From contig JAEFAZ010000002.1 in the NCBI GenBank assembly GCA_016292135.1, positions 62,001 to 126,000 of the forward strand: a stretch of 64,000 bases of DNA. The letters run 5' to 3'. Positions 9,547-17,136 of this stretch are shown piece after piece. Numbering within the stretch: position 1 is the stretch's first letter; each line of letters begins with the position of its first letter. The notes under the pieces were generated by a model that had not been told where the DNA came from, made no database searches, and saw only the letters and a list, made by a program, of their open reading frames with translations. The position numbers and the translations under genes are program-made. This DNA comes from Saccharofermentans sp. Lineage in GTDB: Bacteria > Bacillota > Clostridia > Saccharofermentanales > Saccharofermentanaceae.

Positions 9547-11207
9547 ATCTTCAAGATATTATAGAAGCTTTACGAGCTTGTTCGGATCAGATAGATTCTG
9601 CATTAGTTTGCAGTGAAGATTCACAAGGGGATATAAAAGAGTGGCTCATGTGCGCACTGGCTTTGTTATCCCAAAACTATGATACAAATTCTGATGAAGA
9701 TAAGGATCTGATTTCCAACGATCCTGATGGATATCGACAGAAAGCTTTCAAAAAAGCAATTTCCCTTACTTTGGATGCAATAAAAAACGAAAAAAGCATA
9801 GAAGCGTTTTTCTCTGAAGTATCAGTTGGAACAAAAGATTATTCTTTGATCGGAATCAAACACTTGGTAGAAAGTTACCTGAAATATCATAAAGCAGAAT
9901 GGAAGAGCGTAGAGTCTGCCATCAAAAATGAGAATGCTGAGAGTCTTAGTGGATATATTAAGGATTTTGTTGTTTGTTTAATCGATAAAAAAAGTGATTT
10001 TATTAGCGCTCTTGAAGAACGACATTCTTCTGTAAGTCTTTCAGAAACAGAAATACTGGATTGGTGTTGCGTTGTTTTTGCTGTATACAATTCGACTCCT
10101 GAAGCCGTTAGTTCTTGTATTTCGGATGCTTTAGGAAGATATTTCGATCGCTGGAAGATCAGCGGAACTAATGAGTATTTTCCGTATTCAATGGATGAAA
10201 CATCACATGTTGAGGGTCAAACCGGCGATGACTGGAAAAATTTGAAAAAAAGAATTCAGGAATTGGAGGAGGAATATCTTCAGAAAATTAAAGTAGACAG
10301 ATATGTATACTATAATGGCACTCCTTATAAGGTAGGAAATACTGCCTATAAATACGATGAATCAAAGAATATAAAAGAATCATCGACTGGAAACCTTTTT
10401 AAGATAGGGAAATCAGGAAAATATCTTAATACCGATAATCCAGATGAAGTAGATTCCTGGTATAGGAAGCCGGATGATTCAAAAGATATATATGAGGAAA
10501 CTTTTGATGTCCAGCATTACTCATCTACAGGTACTTACTCAAGTATAGTTGGGGGAAAAGGTTCTCCTGATATAATAAACTATGTTTTTTCTAATCTAAA
10601 GAAAGAAAATAAGATATCAGGCAGAGAGGATTTTGTGAAATATGGATTGGGAATAGATTGTTCCGGATTCGTGTCTCGCGCAATTGTTGATGTAATGATC
10701 ACGCTTAAGGTTCCGGTATATAAGCAGTTCAAAACAATTGGTCACGGCTATGGAAGACTAAAGACGAACGCATCAACACTTAGAAGTGAAGGGAGCGAGC
10801 TGTTATTCTTATATCGTCCTGATGATTCAAAATCAAAAATACTTAATGAGGATCCTAGACCGGATTATCAGGATTATCTCAAGCCGGGTGACATAATTAT
10901 GCGAAAGGAAATAATACCTGACGGGAAAAGATATAAAGAGACAGAACATCCTTTTCATATTTTGATCATAAAAGATGTAAACAAAAAATCCTTTGAAGTA
11001 TGGAATTCGAAATCGGAGGATAGTGAGGGACCTAGGCGTGACATTTATAACGGTATCGATGATTTCCTCCAAAGGCAAAAATACACTTTAAAGAAATTAG
11101 ATAACGGAGATGAATTAATAGTTGACTTTACCAGACCCAATATTTTCTGTGATTTAAACTATCTTATTCCATATTATTTAGAGTATTTAGAAGGAGGTGA
11201 ATGGTAA
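9543..11207 (+). CDS. NlpC/P60-type cysteine peptidase protein
   Basis: This 554-residue protein has a C-terminal NlpC/P60-like domain. The nucleophile motif is DCSGF with Cys373, followed by a PGD turn (LKPGDIIM) and the candidate catalytic His in HPFHILII (His469 or His472). This family cleaves peptide bonds or amides in peptidoglycan stem peptides. The N-terminal 250 residues are helical and unassigned, and contain an early hydrophobic helix (EWLMCALALL) like that of the preceding protein. ATG 9543 overlaps the upstream stop as ATGA and has GAGGAG ahead of it; a longer in-frame start inside the upstream gene lacks these. No signal peptide is seen, so export would need a holin, lysis or a dedicated apparatus. 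Confidence 0.75.
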   Translation: MNLQDIIEALRACSDQIDSALVCSEDSQGDIKEWLMCALALLSQNYDTNSDEDKDLISNDPDGYRQKAFKKAISLTLDAIKNEKSIEAFFSEVSVGTKDYSLIGIKHLVESYLKYHKAEWKSVESAIKNENAESLSGYIKDFVVCLIDKKSDFISALEERHSSVSLSETEILDWCCVVFAVYNSTPEAVSSCISDALGRYFDRWKISGTNEYFPYSMDETSHVEGQTGDDWKNLKKRIQELEEEYLQKIKVDRYVYYNGTPYKVGNTAYKYDESKNIKESSTGNLFKIGKSGKYLNTDNPDEVDSWYRKPDDSKDIYEETFDVQHYSSTGTYSSIVGGKGSPDIINYVFSNLKKENKISGREDFVKYGLGIDCSGFVSRAIVDVMITLKVPVYKQFKTIGHGYGRLKTNASTLRSEGSELLFLYRPDDSKSKILNEDPRPDYQDYLKPGDIIMRKEIIPDGKRYKETEHPFHILIIKDVNKKSFEVWNSKSEDSEGPRRDIYNGIDDFLQRQKYTLKKLDNGDELIVDFTRPNIFCDLNYLIPYYLEYLEGGEW

Positions 11208-11458
11208 TGGCAGATATGGACATGAATTCTGTATTGGCCAAACTGATCGAGCAGGAAACTTCAGAAGACATGCTCGAAGCAAGGAAAATGATTCTGAAGC
11301 GAATAGCAACAGAATCGGATGTTAAGCAAGCTCGCATCCCGGCGCCGCTAAACATAACAGAGATCGGAGGCTATTATAATCTCATTAAGAATGATGATAA
11401 GATGCGCCGTCAAATGTTATCGATCGTGTTGGGATTGCCGTACATATCAGAGGAGTAA
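11207..11458 (+). CDS. small conserved-looking island protein
   Basis: This acidic helical protein of 83 residues is the last gene of the island operon. Its start overlaps the upstream stop as TAATG and follows a strong AAGGAGGTG. The alternative ATG six bases upstream would lie too close to that site. The end of the protein (ARIPAPLNITEIGGYYNLI, then MRRQMLSIVLGLPYI) is hydrophobic and looks like a conserved docking segment. I do not recognise the family. Close coupling suggests that it is made stoichiometrically with the NlpC/P60-type protein, for example as a chaperone or inhibitor; this is inference. Confidence 0.6.
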   Translation: MADMDMNSVLAKLIEQETSEDMLEARKMILKRIATESDVKQARIPAPLNITEIGGYYNLIKNDDKMRRQMLSIVLGLPYISEE

Positions 11459-12590
11459 GTGACGCAGGCAGTATAGTAGTAGGGCAGCAGAGATGTTTTC
11501 TGAACTAATGGTAGGCCTGTATGATCACCCTGGTGCATGGATGCAGTTCTGATAGGACGAAGTATCGAACATAATTCTGTGGTTTGATGTGACGAAAGCG
11601 TAAACTTTTGAGAAAGCTTAACAATGCGAAGTGAACATATTAATGGACAAAGTGATGATCTGAAGTAATAATTCGGACATTATAAAGTTTGTTGTATGAG
11701 CGAAAACGTTATTAGCAGCACGAAGCATGGACGAAACATTGCCTTCTGACATATGAATAGTGACGATAGTTCGATATGCCAGCATAGTTTTTTCGATGAG
11801 AACTGATATTGTTAATGATTATCTTAAACTATATCTAGGTGATTTAGACCGATTTTTATTGATAAAGAATGAGAAAAAGTTGTCAGTAGTATGGGATCTG
11901 AAGGAATGCTATGTGCGGTGTAAGATCAAAAATAGCTGTGATTATGGTAGTCGTGTAATGCAAGAAAGTGACATAGGCTCGTAGAGGTTCTAGTGATTCG
12001 CGAATTTTGTGTGTACTGAAGAAAAAACGAAGTGAAGCATAGAGTACATAAGTATGGAAACAAGCTTGTGATCCTATTTCATCTGTGAAGCGACGAAAAC
12101 AAAAAATTGTGGGAAATTGAACGAGAAAAAGGAATTGAAGACTGTCTGACAAACGAACCTTACCAAGACTTGGTGTTCAATTGGCGATGTACACGCTTGT
12201 ACTAATTGAAAGGACGAGGTAGTGAGGTCCTTCCCCGTAACGATTTGGCTAGAGATGGTTAGGTGCAGTGGGGCTCCAAGGGGCGAGGGAGGTTGGTATC
12301 TTGGAAGTGAGTGGCGGAGATACCTGGGAAAAAGCGTTTGTTTTGCGGTGCAAGTTTTAGGACTTTGACATTGATCGGGAACGGGTGATCTGGTTGTTTA
12401 CTTTTTGTGAGGGTACAAGAACTTAACGTTGGTTTTGATCGAGAACGAGATTTGTACGTAGGAGCTTGCCTCACACAAGAGATGCAATTTTTCGAGACGG
12501 TTTTGTTAGCGGGTTTTGCATCTGGATTATTTGCAAAGGGATTCACACCTAAGCAGGGGGAGCCGCACGCGAGTGCGGTTCCTTTATTTT
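11459..12590 (+). ncRNA. candidate large structured non-coding RNA (about 1.1 kb)
   Basis: No reading frame in this 1.1-kb stretch has a ribosome site and protein-like composition. Many local stems can be drawn on the plus strand: 11488-11502; 11750-11778 (CATATGA with TC-ATATG); 11895-11927; 12011-12049 (GTGTACT/AGTACAT); 12162-12174 (ACCAA/TTGGT); 12176-12210 (TTCAATT/AATTGAA enclosing GTACA/TGTAC); 12210-12232 (AAGGAC/GTCCTT); 12295-12324 (GGTATC/GATACC); 12413-12457 (GTACAA/TTGTAC); and 12480-12523 (8 bp, AGATGCAA/TTGCATCT). The strand is purine-rich with recurring CGAA loops. A GNRA-capped terminator closes it. It may be made as the 3' end of the island operon or from an internal promoter; I saw no strong one. 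Size and ornate pairing recall the GOLLD, ROOL and OLE classes, but I cannot assign it to any of them. Confidence 0.5.
12560..12590 (+). terminator. terminator of the island transcript
   Basis: An 8-bp stem (AGCCGCAC / GTGCGGTT, one G-T pair) is capped by a GCGA tetraloop and followed by CCTTTATTTT. Confidence 0.7.
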
Positions 12591-12616
12591 CGGGAAAATT
12601 CTTCATCCGTGTTCAT

Positions 12617-12672
12617 AGAAAAATCCTCCGGCGCGTTGTTTTCGCAGATCCGGAGGATTTCATTTTTGTTTT
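12617..12672. terminator. bidirectional terminator
   Basis: An 11-bp perfect stem (AAATCCTCCGG at 12621-12631 with CCGGAGGATTT at 12650-12660) has a T-run on each strand. It ends the minus-strand Imm51-like operon and backs up the island terminator. Confidence 0.75.
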
Positions 12673-12682
12673 ATCCGGGATA

Positions 12683-13045
12683 TCAATCCCATGCAATATC
12701 TTCGGCATATTCATTTAAGAATGAATAGACCTTGTCTTCGTTGTTGAAAAGATCCTCGATGAGCTCTCCGAACTTTGCTGCCAGAGCCTTGGTCTCGTCG
12801 CTGACCTCTTCTATGAAGGCGCTGTACATCTCGGCTTCGGGATCTGAGTCGATCTGCTCCAGGATCTCGGGTGCATTTACCGAAAGGTAGCAGTTTAAGA
12901 ATGCTTCCCAGTTGTAGCCGTTCATGTAGGCTTCATCGCAGATCTCATTCATCTTTTCGCCGACCGCCATTATCTTGGGATCAGCGACATCGAAAGAGAC
13001 GCTGATGTAATCGTCGTGGATGCTTATGTTTACTGATTCTGACAT
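12683..13045 (-). CDS. Imm51-like immunity protein
   Basis: This is an acidic 120-residue cytosolic protein. The segment NGYNWEAFLNCYLSVNAPEIL followed by DPEAEMYSAF resembles the Imm51 family of polymorphic-toxin immunity proteins, which neutralise a cognate toxin. The match is from memory of the family pattern, so it is moderate. The start follows GGGAGG. It lies 23 bases downstream of a PH-like membrane protein gene, probably in one operon, and next to the AT-rich island. No toxin gene is obvious in the window, so it may be an orphan that protects against toxins of neighbouring cells. Confidence 0.55.
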   Translation of the reverse strand: MSESVNISIHDDYISVSFDVADPKIMAVGEKMNEICDEAYMNGYNWEAFLNCYLSVNAPEILEQIDSDPEAEMYSAFIEEVSDETKALAAKFGELIEDLFNNEDKVYSFLNEYAEDIAWD

Positions 13046-13068
13046 GATTTAATACCTCCCGGATGTTA

Positions 13069-13581
13069 TTACTTCATCTTGCTTTCGATATACTTACAAG
13101 CCTGATAGAGCGTGACTTCCTGGTATGGAAGCTCCTCGCGTTCGCCTGTCACGAATCCCCAAAATCCGTTGACCTTGGATGCGTTGTCTTTTAGGACAAG
13201 TTTCCTGCCGCCGCTGTAATATATGGTAAGCTTCATCCTGTAGACTCTTCTGCGGATCTCTCTGCGGAAGTAATCTTCGATCTCCATGTCTTCGATCTTA
13301 TCTATATCGATCTTCTTCCTTCCGAAAAGCTGCGATACCGTTACTGTCGTATCGTCCACTTTGATCGTGGCGCCGACCGCCCTGTCGATGAAATAGACGA
13401 TCATGACAAGAAAGAGCAATGCCAGGAGCCCTGCACATGAGAAAGTGCCTATACCGTGGATCACTATGTTATCTGATACCTGAGTAAACGGCAGTATAAA
13501 AAGTGATATGACAAATAATCCGCTGATAATACATATAGAGATTATTATCGGCTTGAACTCGTGTCTGATCTTAAACTTCAT
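13069..13581 (-). CDS. two-helix membrane protein with PH-like domain
   Basis: This 170-residue protein has two N-terminal membrane helices (about 10-30 and 43-66), followed by a soluble beta-rich domain (VDDTTVTVSQLFGRKKIDID, then YRMKLTIYYSGGRKLVL). The layout resembles bacterial PH-domain membrane proteins, but the family is not certain. The Shine-Dalgarno is the G-run type (GGGGGGA). It is the first gene of a probable operon with the Imm51-like gene. Confidence 0.55.
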   Translation of the reverse strand: MKFKIRHEFKPIIISICIISGLFVISLFILPFTQVSDNIVIHGIGTFSCAGLLALLFLVMIVYFIDRAVGATIKVDDTTVTVSQLFGRKKIDIDKIEDMEIEDYFRREIRRRVYRMKLTIYYSGGRKLVLKDNASKVNGFWGFVTGEREELPYQEVTLYQACKYIESKMK

Positions 13582-13673
13582 TTAACTATCCCCCCGTATA
13601 TTGTTTTTCCCCGGCGGCAGATATCATCATCTGCCGCTATAACTCCTCTGAGATTTTACCATATTGTTGCGCT

Positions 13674-14165
13674 TCAGTTGTCAGATTTTTCCGGAGTCTT
13701 TCCGGGCTCGTCGAAAGACAGTTCGCTTCTCCAGCGCAGATTGCTGCCTGTGTTCTCGACCTTCGCGTCCGAATAAAGATTGATCACGCCGCCGCTCACT
13801 GCATCGAAAGTAAAGGGGACCTCTATATTAGGTTTGCTGTATGAACCGTACGTGCTGCGTCCGTATCCTAAGAGAGCATTGTGGAGCACGTTGGTGGTCA
13901 GTTCCATCTCTCCGCCGAGATCGGTAAAAACGGGATCCTTTCCGTTCAGTGAGAAACCGTACTGCCAGGGATCGCCCACAAGAGGAGTGAAGTTTTCCGC
14001 GACTCTGATGTGTATCGTGCAGGGGCTTTCCAGGGGCTCGTTGTCAACGTTTACTTTATCGACTTCTTCGCGCGCGAGATTCCTGCCCTTCAACGTGAGG
14101 AAAAGTCCTGCTGTCACTGCTCCGAAGATCAGCACTACGATGATTACTACACTAAGCGGATTCAT
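13674..14165 (-). CDS. membrane-anchored extracytoplasmic protein, unknown
   Basis: This 163-residue protein has an N-terminal membrane helix (NPLSVVIIVVLIFGAVTAGLFL) followed by a polar beta-rich domain. It is not recognised. The start at 14165 was chosen because GGGAGGTAAT precedes it; a longer in-frame start would overlap the upstream hydrolase gene. It begins four bases after the stop of the metallo-beta-lactamase-fold gene, so it is co-transcribed and perhaps translationally coupled. Confidence 0.55.
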   Translation of the reverse strand: MNPLSVVIIVVLIFGAVTAGLFLTLKGRNLAREEVDKVNVDNEPLESPCTIHIRVAENFTPLVGDPWQYGFSLNGKDPVFTDLGGEMELTTNVLHNALLGYGRSTYGSYSKPNIEVPFTFDAVSGGVINLYSDAKVENTGSNLRWRSELSFDEPGKTPEKSDN

Positions 14166-14169
14166 AAGA

Positions 14170-14976
14170 TTACCTCCCTTTGATCTCGATGCGGTCCAAT
14201 ATCCCCTGGACGGATACACCCGGGTGAGTGATATACATACGGGTGACGTCCTCCACGAATACCGGATCCGCTCCTGTCTTCCTGACTATAACATCTTTCG
14301 GTGTGCCCTTGTCAACATATCTGGTTATCCTCTTTACGAGAGCATATATGTCGTCAGGCGCACTCCTGCCGAGGAGCCTGCCAAGGGGATTTGTCTTAAG
14401 GTCTGCCATGGGAGCATGGCCGTAATAGACTTTGCGGGGGTTCATTGCAAGGAGCATCTTCCAGCTCGCTTCGATAGCGCTCCCCCTGTGAAGTTCGAGT
14501 TCGTAAAGAGGGTTTAAGTCGCCGACGAAGATCTCGCCTGAATCCAGGACCAGGCTTATGCTGTCGTCCGAGTGTCCGGGCGTTGCGTATACGGCGCCGT
14601 CTATACCGAGTCCCGCCAGGATCTCCCGGCTCTGATCGAGCGTAAAGAACTGTACTTTCTCATCTCTTATAGGGGTGAAATCAGCTTTCTTATCCTTGGC
14701 AAAGATCCTGTCTGAAGAATGGACAAAGTCTTTCTGGATGTCGGCAGCTAAGATCTTAGGACCCATATCCGCGATATCCTGGGCGATCCCCATGTGGTCC
14801 GGATGAAAGTGTGAGATCAGGATATAGTCTATGTCCTGTACCTTCTCGCCGGCTTCGCCCATGGCGCGGCAGAAAGCGTTAAGAGTCCCCGCCCAGCCTG
14901 TGTCAAAAAGAAGTGAACCTTTCGTCCCCTTGATAAGATAAGTATTTGTCGTACCGTACTTGATCTCTTTAACCAT
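14170..14976 (-). CDS. metallo-beta-lactamase-fold hydrolase
   Basis: This 268-residue cytosolic hydrolase has the HxHxDH zinc motif (SHFHPDHMG, residues about 55-63), a later His in ATPGHSDDS and the metal-bridging Asp in FVGDLNPLY. A further His lies in KVYYGHAP. The family covers glyoxalase II-like, lactonase and other hydrolases; the substrate cannot be read. The C-terminal 70 residues form a helical extension. It lies in a run of minus-strand genes between a lipoprotein and a membrane-anchored protein. A shrunken remnant of a close paralogue lies 950 bases upstream (15929-16040). Confidence 0.8.
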   Translation of the reverse strand: MVKEIKYGTTNTYLIKGTKGSLLFDTGWAGTLNAFCRAMGEAGEKVQDIDYILISHFHPDHMGIAQDIADMGPKILAADIQKDFVHSSDRIFAKDKKADFTPIRDEKVQFFTLDQSREILAGLGIDGAVYATPGHSDDSISLVLDSGEIFVGDLNPLYELELHRGSAIEASWKMLLAMNPRKVYYGHAPMADLKTNPLGRLLGRSAPDDIYALVKRITRYVDKGTPKDVIVRKTGADPVFVEDVTRMYITHPGVSVQGILDRIEIKGR

Positions 14977-14985
14977 AAAAGGATA

Positions 14986-15645
14986 TTAGTTCAAATCGAA
15001 AGGCGATACCAGACCGAGTTTCCTGAAGAAGTAATCGTCTCCGTTATCAGAACTTATCATGATGACCGCATTCCCTTTTATGTATAATCCGCCTCCCATG
15101 TTGATGTCATCACCCGACTTGTAATGTAATAGCGTGTAAGTGTAACCGTTTTTGCTTCCGGAAGATATCGATGCGTTGGTGTTATTCTCTGTAAGATAAG
15201 CATATTCTTCTTTTATGGCGGCCTCGCAGTTATCGTAAATATCCTGTGCGGAGTATTCCTGTTTGGCGACCGCAAGACATAATGCGTTATTGTCACCGGA
15301 GTGCGCGGCAACCATTTCCTCCAGGAAGATCCCGGACTTTTCTCTGTCGTCAAATTCGATCTTGTATAAAAGATCAGCTTCTTCAGGATCTTTAGACACA
15401 TAGTAAGTCGGCTCTTTCATCGAACCGTCAGAGTTGGTATTGGAAGAAGTATAGGGCATCAGATCTGTTCCGCTGCCGGAACCTGTTCCCCAACGTGCGT
15501 TGTATGATTCCAGCGAACTGAATTTACTGTCACCGTGTTCCTTAAGTACGCTTACGAGATCTTCCGTCTTGAAAGCATCGGTGCATCCTGTGAGGAGAAC
15601 AACGACGCATATAAGCAATGCTGATAATGCGGCAGGTTTTCGCAT
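14986..15645 (-). CDS. lipoprotein, LGLVSP family
   Basis: This 219-residue lipoprotein has a signal with lipobox VVLLTGC. The mature part starts with a Ser/Gly-rich region and shares its architecture with the lipoprotein at 17137-17784: YYVSKD...A..LYK near the middle, a Lys/Asn-Gly-Tyr-Thr-Tyr segment (KNGYTYTLL) and the C-terminal motif LGLVSPFDL. The two are paralogues of unknown function. The start follows a G-run site (CGGGGGAG). It begins 17 bases after the prepilin-like gene, so the two are probably one transcript. Confidence 0.7.
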   Translation of the reverse strand: MRKPAALSALLICVVVLLTGCTDAFKTEDLVSVLKEHGDSKFSSLESYNARWGTGSGSGTDLMPYTSSNTNSDGSMKEPTYYVSKDPEEADLLYKIEFDDREKSGIFLEEMVAAHSGDNNALCLAVAKQEYSAQDIYDNCEAAIKEEYAYLTENNTNASISSGSKNGYTYTLLHYKSGDDINMGGGLYIKGNAVIMISSDNGDDYFFRKLGLVSPFDLN

Positions 15646-15662
15646 GAGATAACGCTCCCCCG

Positions 15663-15815
15663 TTACATTAAAGAATCGGTGAAATCTTTTGCGGATTTAA
15701 GGGCGCCGCCAAACACTAAAATGGCGATAGCAGTGACAATGACTATGATAGCAACGACGATAATGAGTTCCAAAAGAGTGAACCCTTTCCTGGATTGCTT
15801 GCAGATCTTTCTCAT
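15663..15815 (-). CDS. type IV prepilin-like small protein
   Basis: This 50-residue protein begins MRKICKQSRKG, followed by FTLLELIIVVAIIVIV. The Gly-Phe junction with Glu at mature position 5 and a following hydrophobic helix is the classic class III signal cut by prepilin peptidase. Only about 16 residues (GGALKSAKDFTDSLM) follow the helix, so this is a minimal pseudopilin or a truncated one. The ribosome site is AGGGGG eight bases upstream. No other pilus gene lies in the window; the peptidase and assembly ATPase would have to be elsewhere. The downstream partner is a lipoprotein, which hints at a small surface assembly. Confidence 0.7.
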   Translation of the reverse strand: MRKICKQSRKGFTLLELIIVVAIIVIVTAIAILVFGGALKSAKDFTDSLM

Positions 15816-15928
15816 GACAATTCCCCCTTCTGTCAATCGGATTATTTTTCAAAGTCCTTAATAGTACAAGGTGATTATAGCACCGTGTTTTCGGAAAGTG
15901 CATATATACAAATATTATTTGCAAACGC

Positions 15929-16040
15929 TTAACAGATCATCATAATTTGAGGGATCTTCTTCCCGAAAAGAAGCAAAGGCGCATGCCCGTAGTAGACTTT
16001 CTTAAGTATTAGTCGTTCCGTATTTTATCTCTTTGACCAT
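15929..16040 (-). pseudogene. remnant of a metallo-beta-lactamase-fold hydrolase
   Basis: The minus strand starts MVKEIKYGTTNT, identical to the first residues of the intact hydrolase at 14170-14976. It then hits a stop (TAA). After a frame change it continues KKVYYGHAP, which matches the KVYYGHAP segment of the same protein about 190 residues further on, and ends shortly after. The middle with the zinc motif is gone. This is an internal-deletion remnant of a paralogue, lying just downstream of the HEAT-like gene. Confidence 0.75.
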
Positions 16041-16049
16041 GATGTTGGA

Positions 16050-16994
16050 TCAATATACATAGGTTTCTTCTTCGGTCTTCTTCTTGCCGCAATATATGCA
16101 TTCGTAGATGTGATCCACGTAATCGCGGTCGCCTGCGTCGTGATGGATGGAGTCGATCTTTTTCCAATCGTGAGTACCGAATCTGTCGCAGTATCTCTTC
16201 CTGATCTCCGGTGTCTTTATCTGCTCTGCCGCTGCAGTTCTGACAGAGTGAGGAAGATCTTCGTTATCGGCAAGATAAGACAGATCGTTCTCATCGCGAA
16301 TGGCCCTTACTGCACCGATCCTGGCCAGATTGGAATATGAGTTATCCGATACGATGTCCTTAAGATCGGCGATCTTATCCCTTTGTATTTTCAAGGCGCA
16401 TATGAAAGCAATATGGTCGTAAGGGGTCTTTTTCAACGCCTCGAGCAGTTTGTCCGGTTCTTCAAGCCTGTCTGCGACCATTTCGGCAAACACCTGACCT
16501 ATAGGCCTTAAACGGTTGCGGTTTTTTGTCCATTCAGACAAAAGTTCTATGTCCTTTATAAACGAACTGTCCGTCAGCATCTCGAAGATGATATCCTGAT
16601 CCGTGATGAGTTCCGCTGCGCTTTCCAGACCGTGTGAAGCCAGCTCTCTCAGTATCCCCTGATCGCGGATCTTTCCTACGATCTCTCTTCTGATCTTCGA
16701 CGATCTTTCGTATTTGGCCAATCGTCCCAACAGCACCTGGTCTGATGTCTCGTTGAGCAGAGCCGACTTAGTATCGTCGTCTGCTTTTTCGAAGATCTTG
16801 TACATGCAGGAGGTGATAAGACTTCTGTCCGGTGAATTTATCTGTTTGATAAACTGATCGGTTGCAGCCTTCTTTATATCCTTATCCTCGGATGAGATAA
16901 TGGCATCGATCATGTCGGATCCCCTGTGCTTGGAGATCCACTTCAAGGCTTTTGCTTTATCCTTATTCTTCCAACCCGGTTCAAATAATCCCAT
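16050..16994 (-). CDS. HEAT-like repeat protein with C-terminal zinc ribbon
   Basis: This 314-residue cytosolic protein consists of many short paired helices of the HEAT/ARM style (AATDQFIKQI, LLGRLAKY, GAVRAI, SVRTAAAEQI). Near the C-terminus are DWKKIDSIHH and YECIYCGKKK, with Cys and His that could form half of a zinc site. The start follows AGGGGG. A shorter relative with its zinc ribbon at the N-terminus is encoded at 31006-31566. Function is unknown; such solenoids usually bind protein partners. Confidence 0.6.
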   Translation of the reverse strand: MGLFEPGWKNKDKAKALKWISKHRGSDMIDAIISSEDKDIKKAATDQFIKQINSPDRSLITSCMYKIFEKADDDTKSALLNETSDQVLLGRLAKYERSSKIRREIVGKIRDQGILRELASHGLESAAELITDQDIIFEMLTDSSFIKDIELLSEWTKNRNRLRPIGQVFAEMVADRLEEPDKLLEALKKTPYDHIAFICALKIQRDKIADLKDIVSDNSYSNLARIGAVRAIRDENDLSYLADNEDLPHSVRTAAAEQIKTPEIRKRYCDRFGTHDWKKIDSIHHDAGDRDYVDHIYECIYCGKKKTEEETYVY

Positions 16995-17078
16995 ATAGCC
17001 CCCTTGTGATCTCTGATCAATGCTGCTTTCCCCTCAGACAAGAACATTATAACATTGCTCAGTTGATGTATCTGTAAA

Positions 17079-17114
17079 CAAAAGAAAAGAGGCTGTCTCC
17101 GAAGAGACAGCCTC
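17079..17114 (-). terminator. terminator of the 17137-17784 lipoprotein gene
   Basis: An 11-bp stem (GAGGCTGTCTC / GAGACAGCCTC, loop CGAA) is followed on the minus strand by TTTTCTTTTG. Confidence 0.75.
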
Positions 17115-17136
17115 CCGGGCCGGTTGGCCGCTTTTG

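Noticed and set aside
12553..12585. Group II intron domain V
   Set aside because: GAGCCG...CGGTTC with the G-T wobble matches the base of domain V, but the stem is too short, the catalytic bulge and upper helix are absent, the region does not start GTGYG and no reverse transcriptase is present. It is better read as a terminator.
11760..12718. Several open frames of 70-115 codons inside the gene-free region (for example 11760-11984 plus, 12259-12606 minus, 12407-12718 plus)
   Set aside because: None has a ribosome site, protein-like composition or sensible placement; they overlap each other and the hairpins and terminators.
15679..15861. A 60-codon plus-strand frame opposite the prepilin-like gene
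   Set aside because: It is the shadow of the minus-strand gene, which has a perfect class III signal and a ribosome site.
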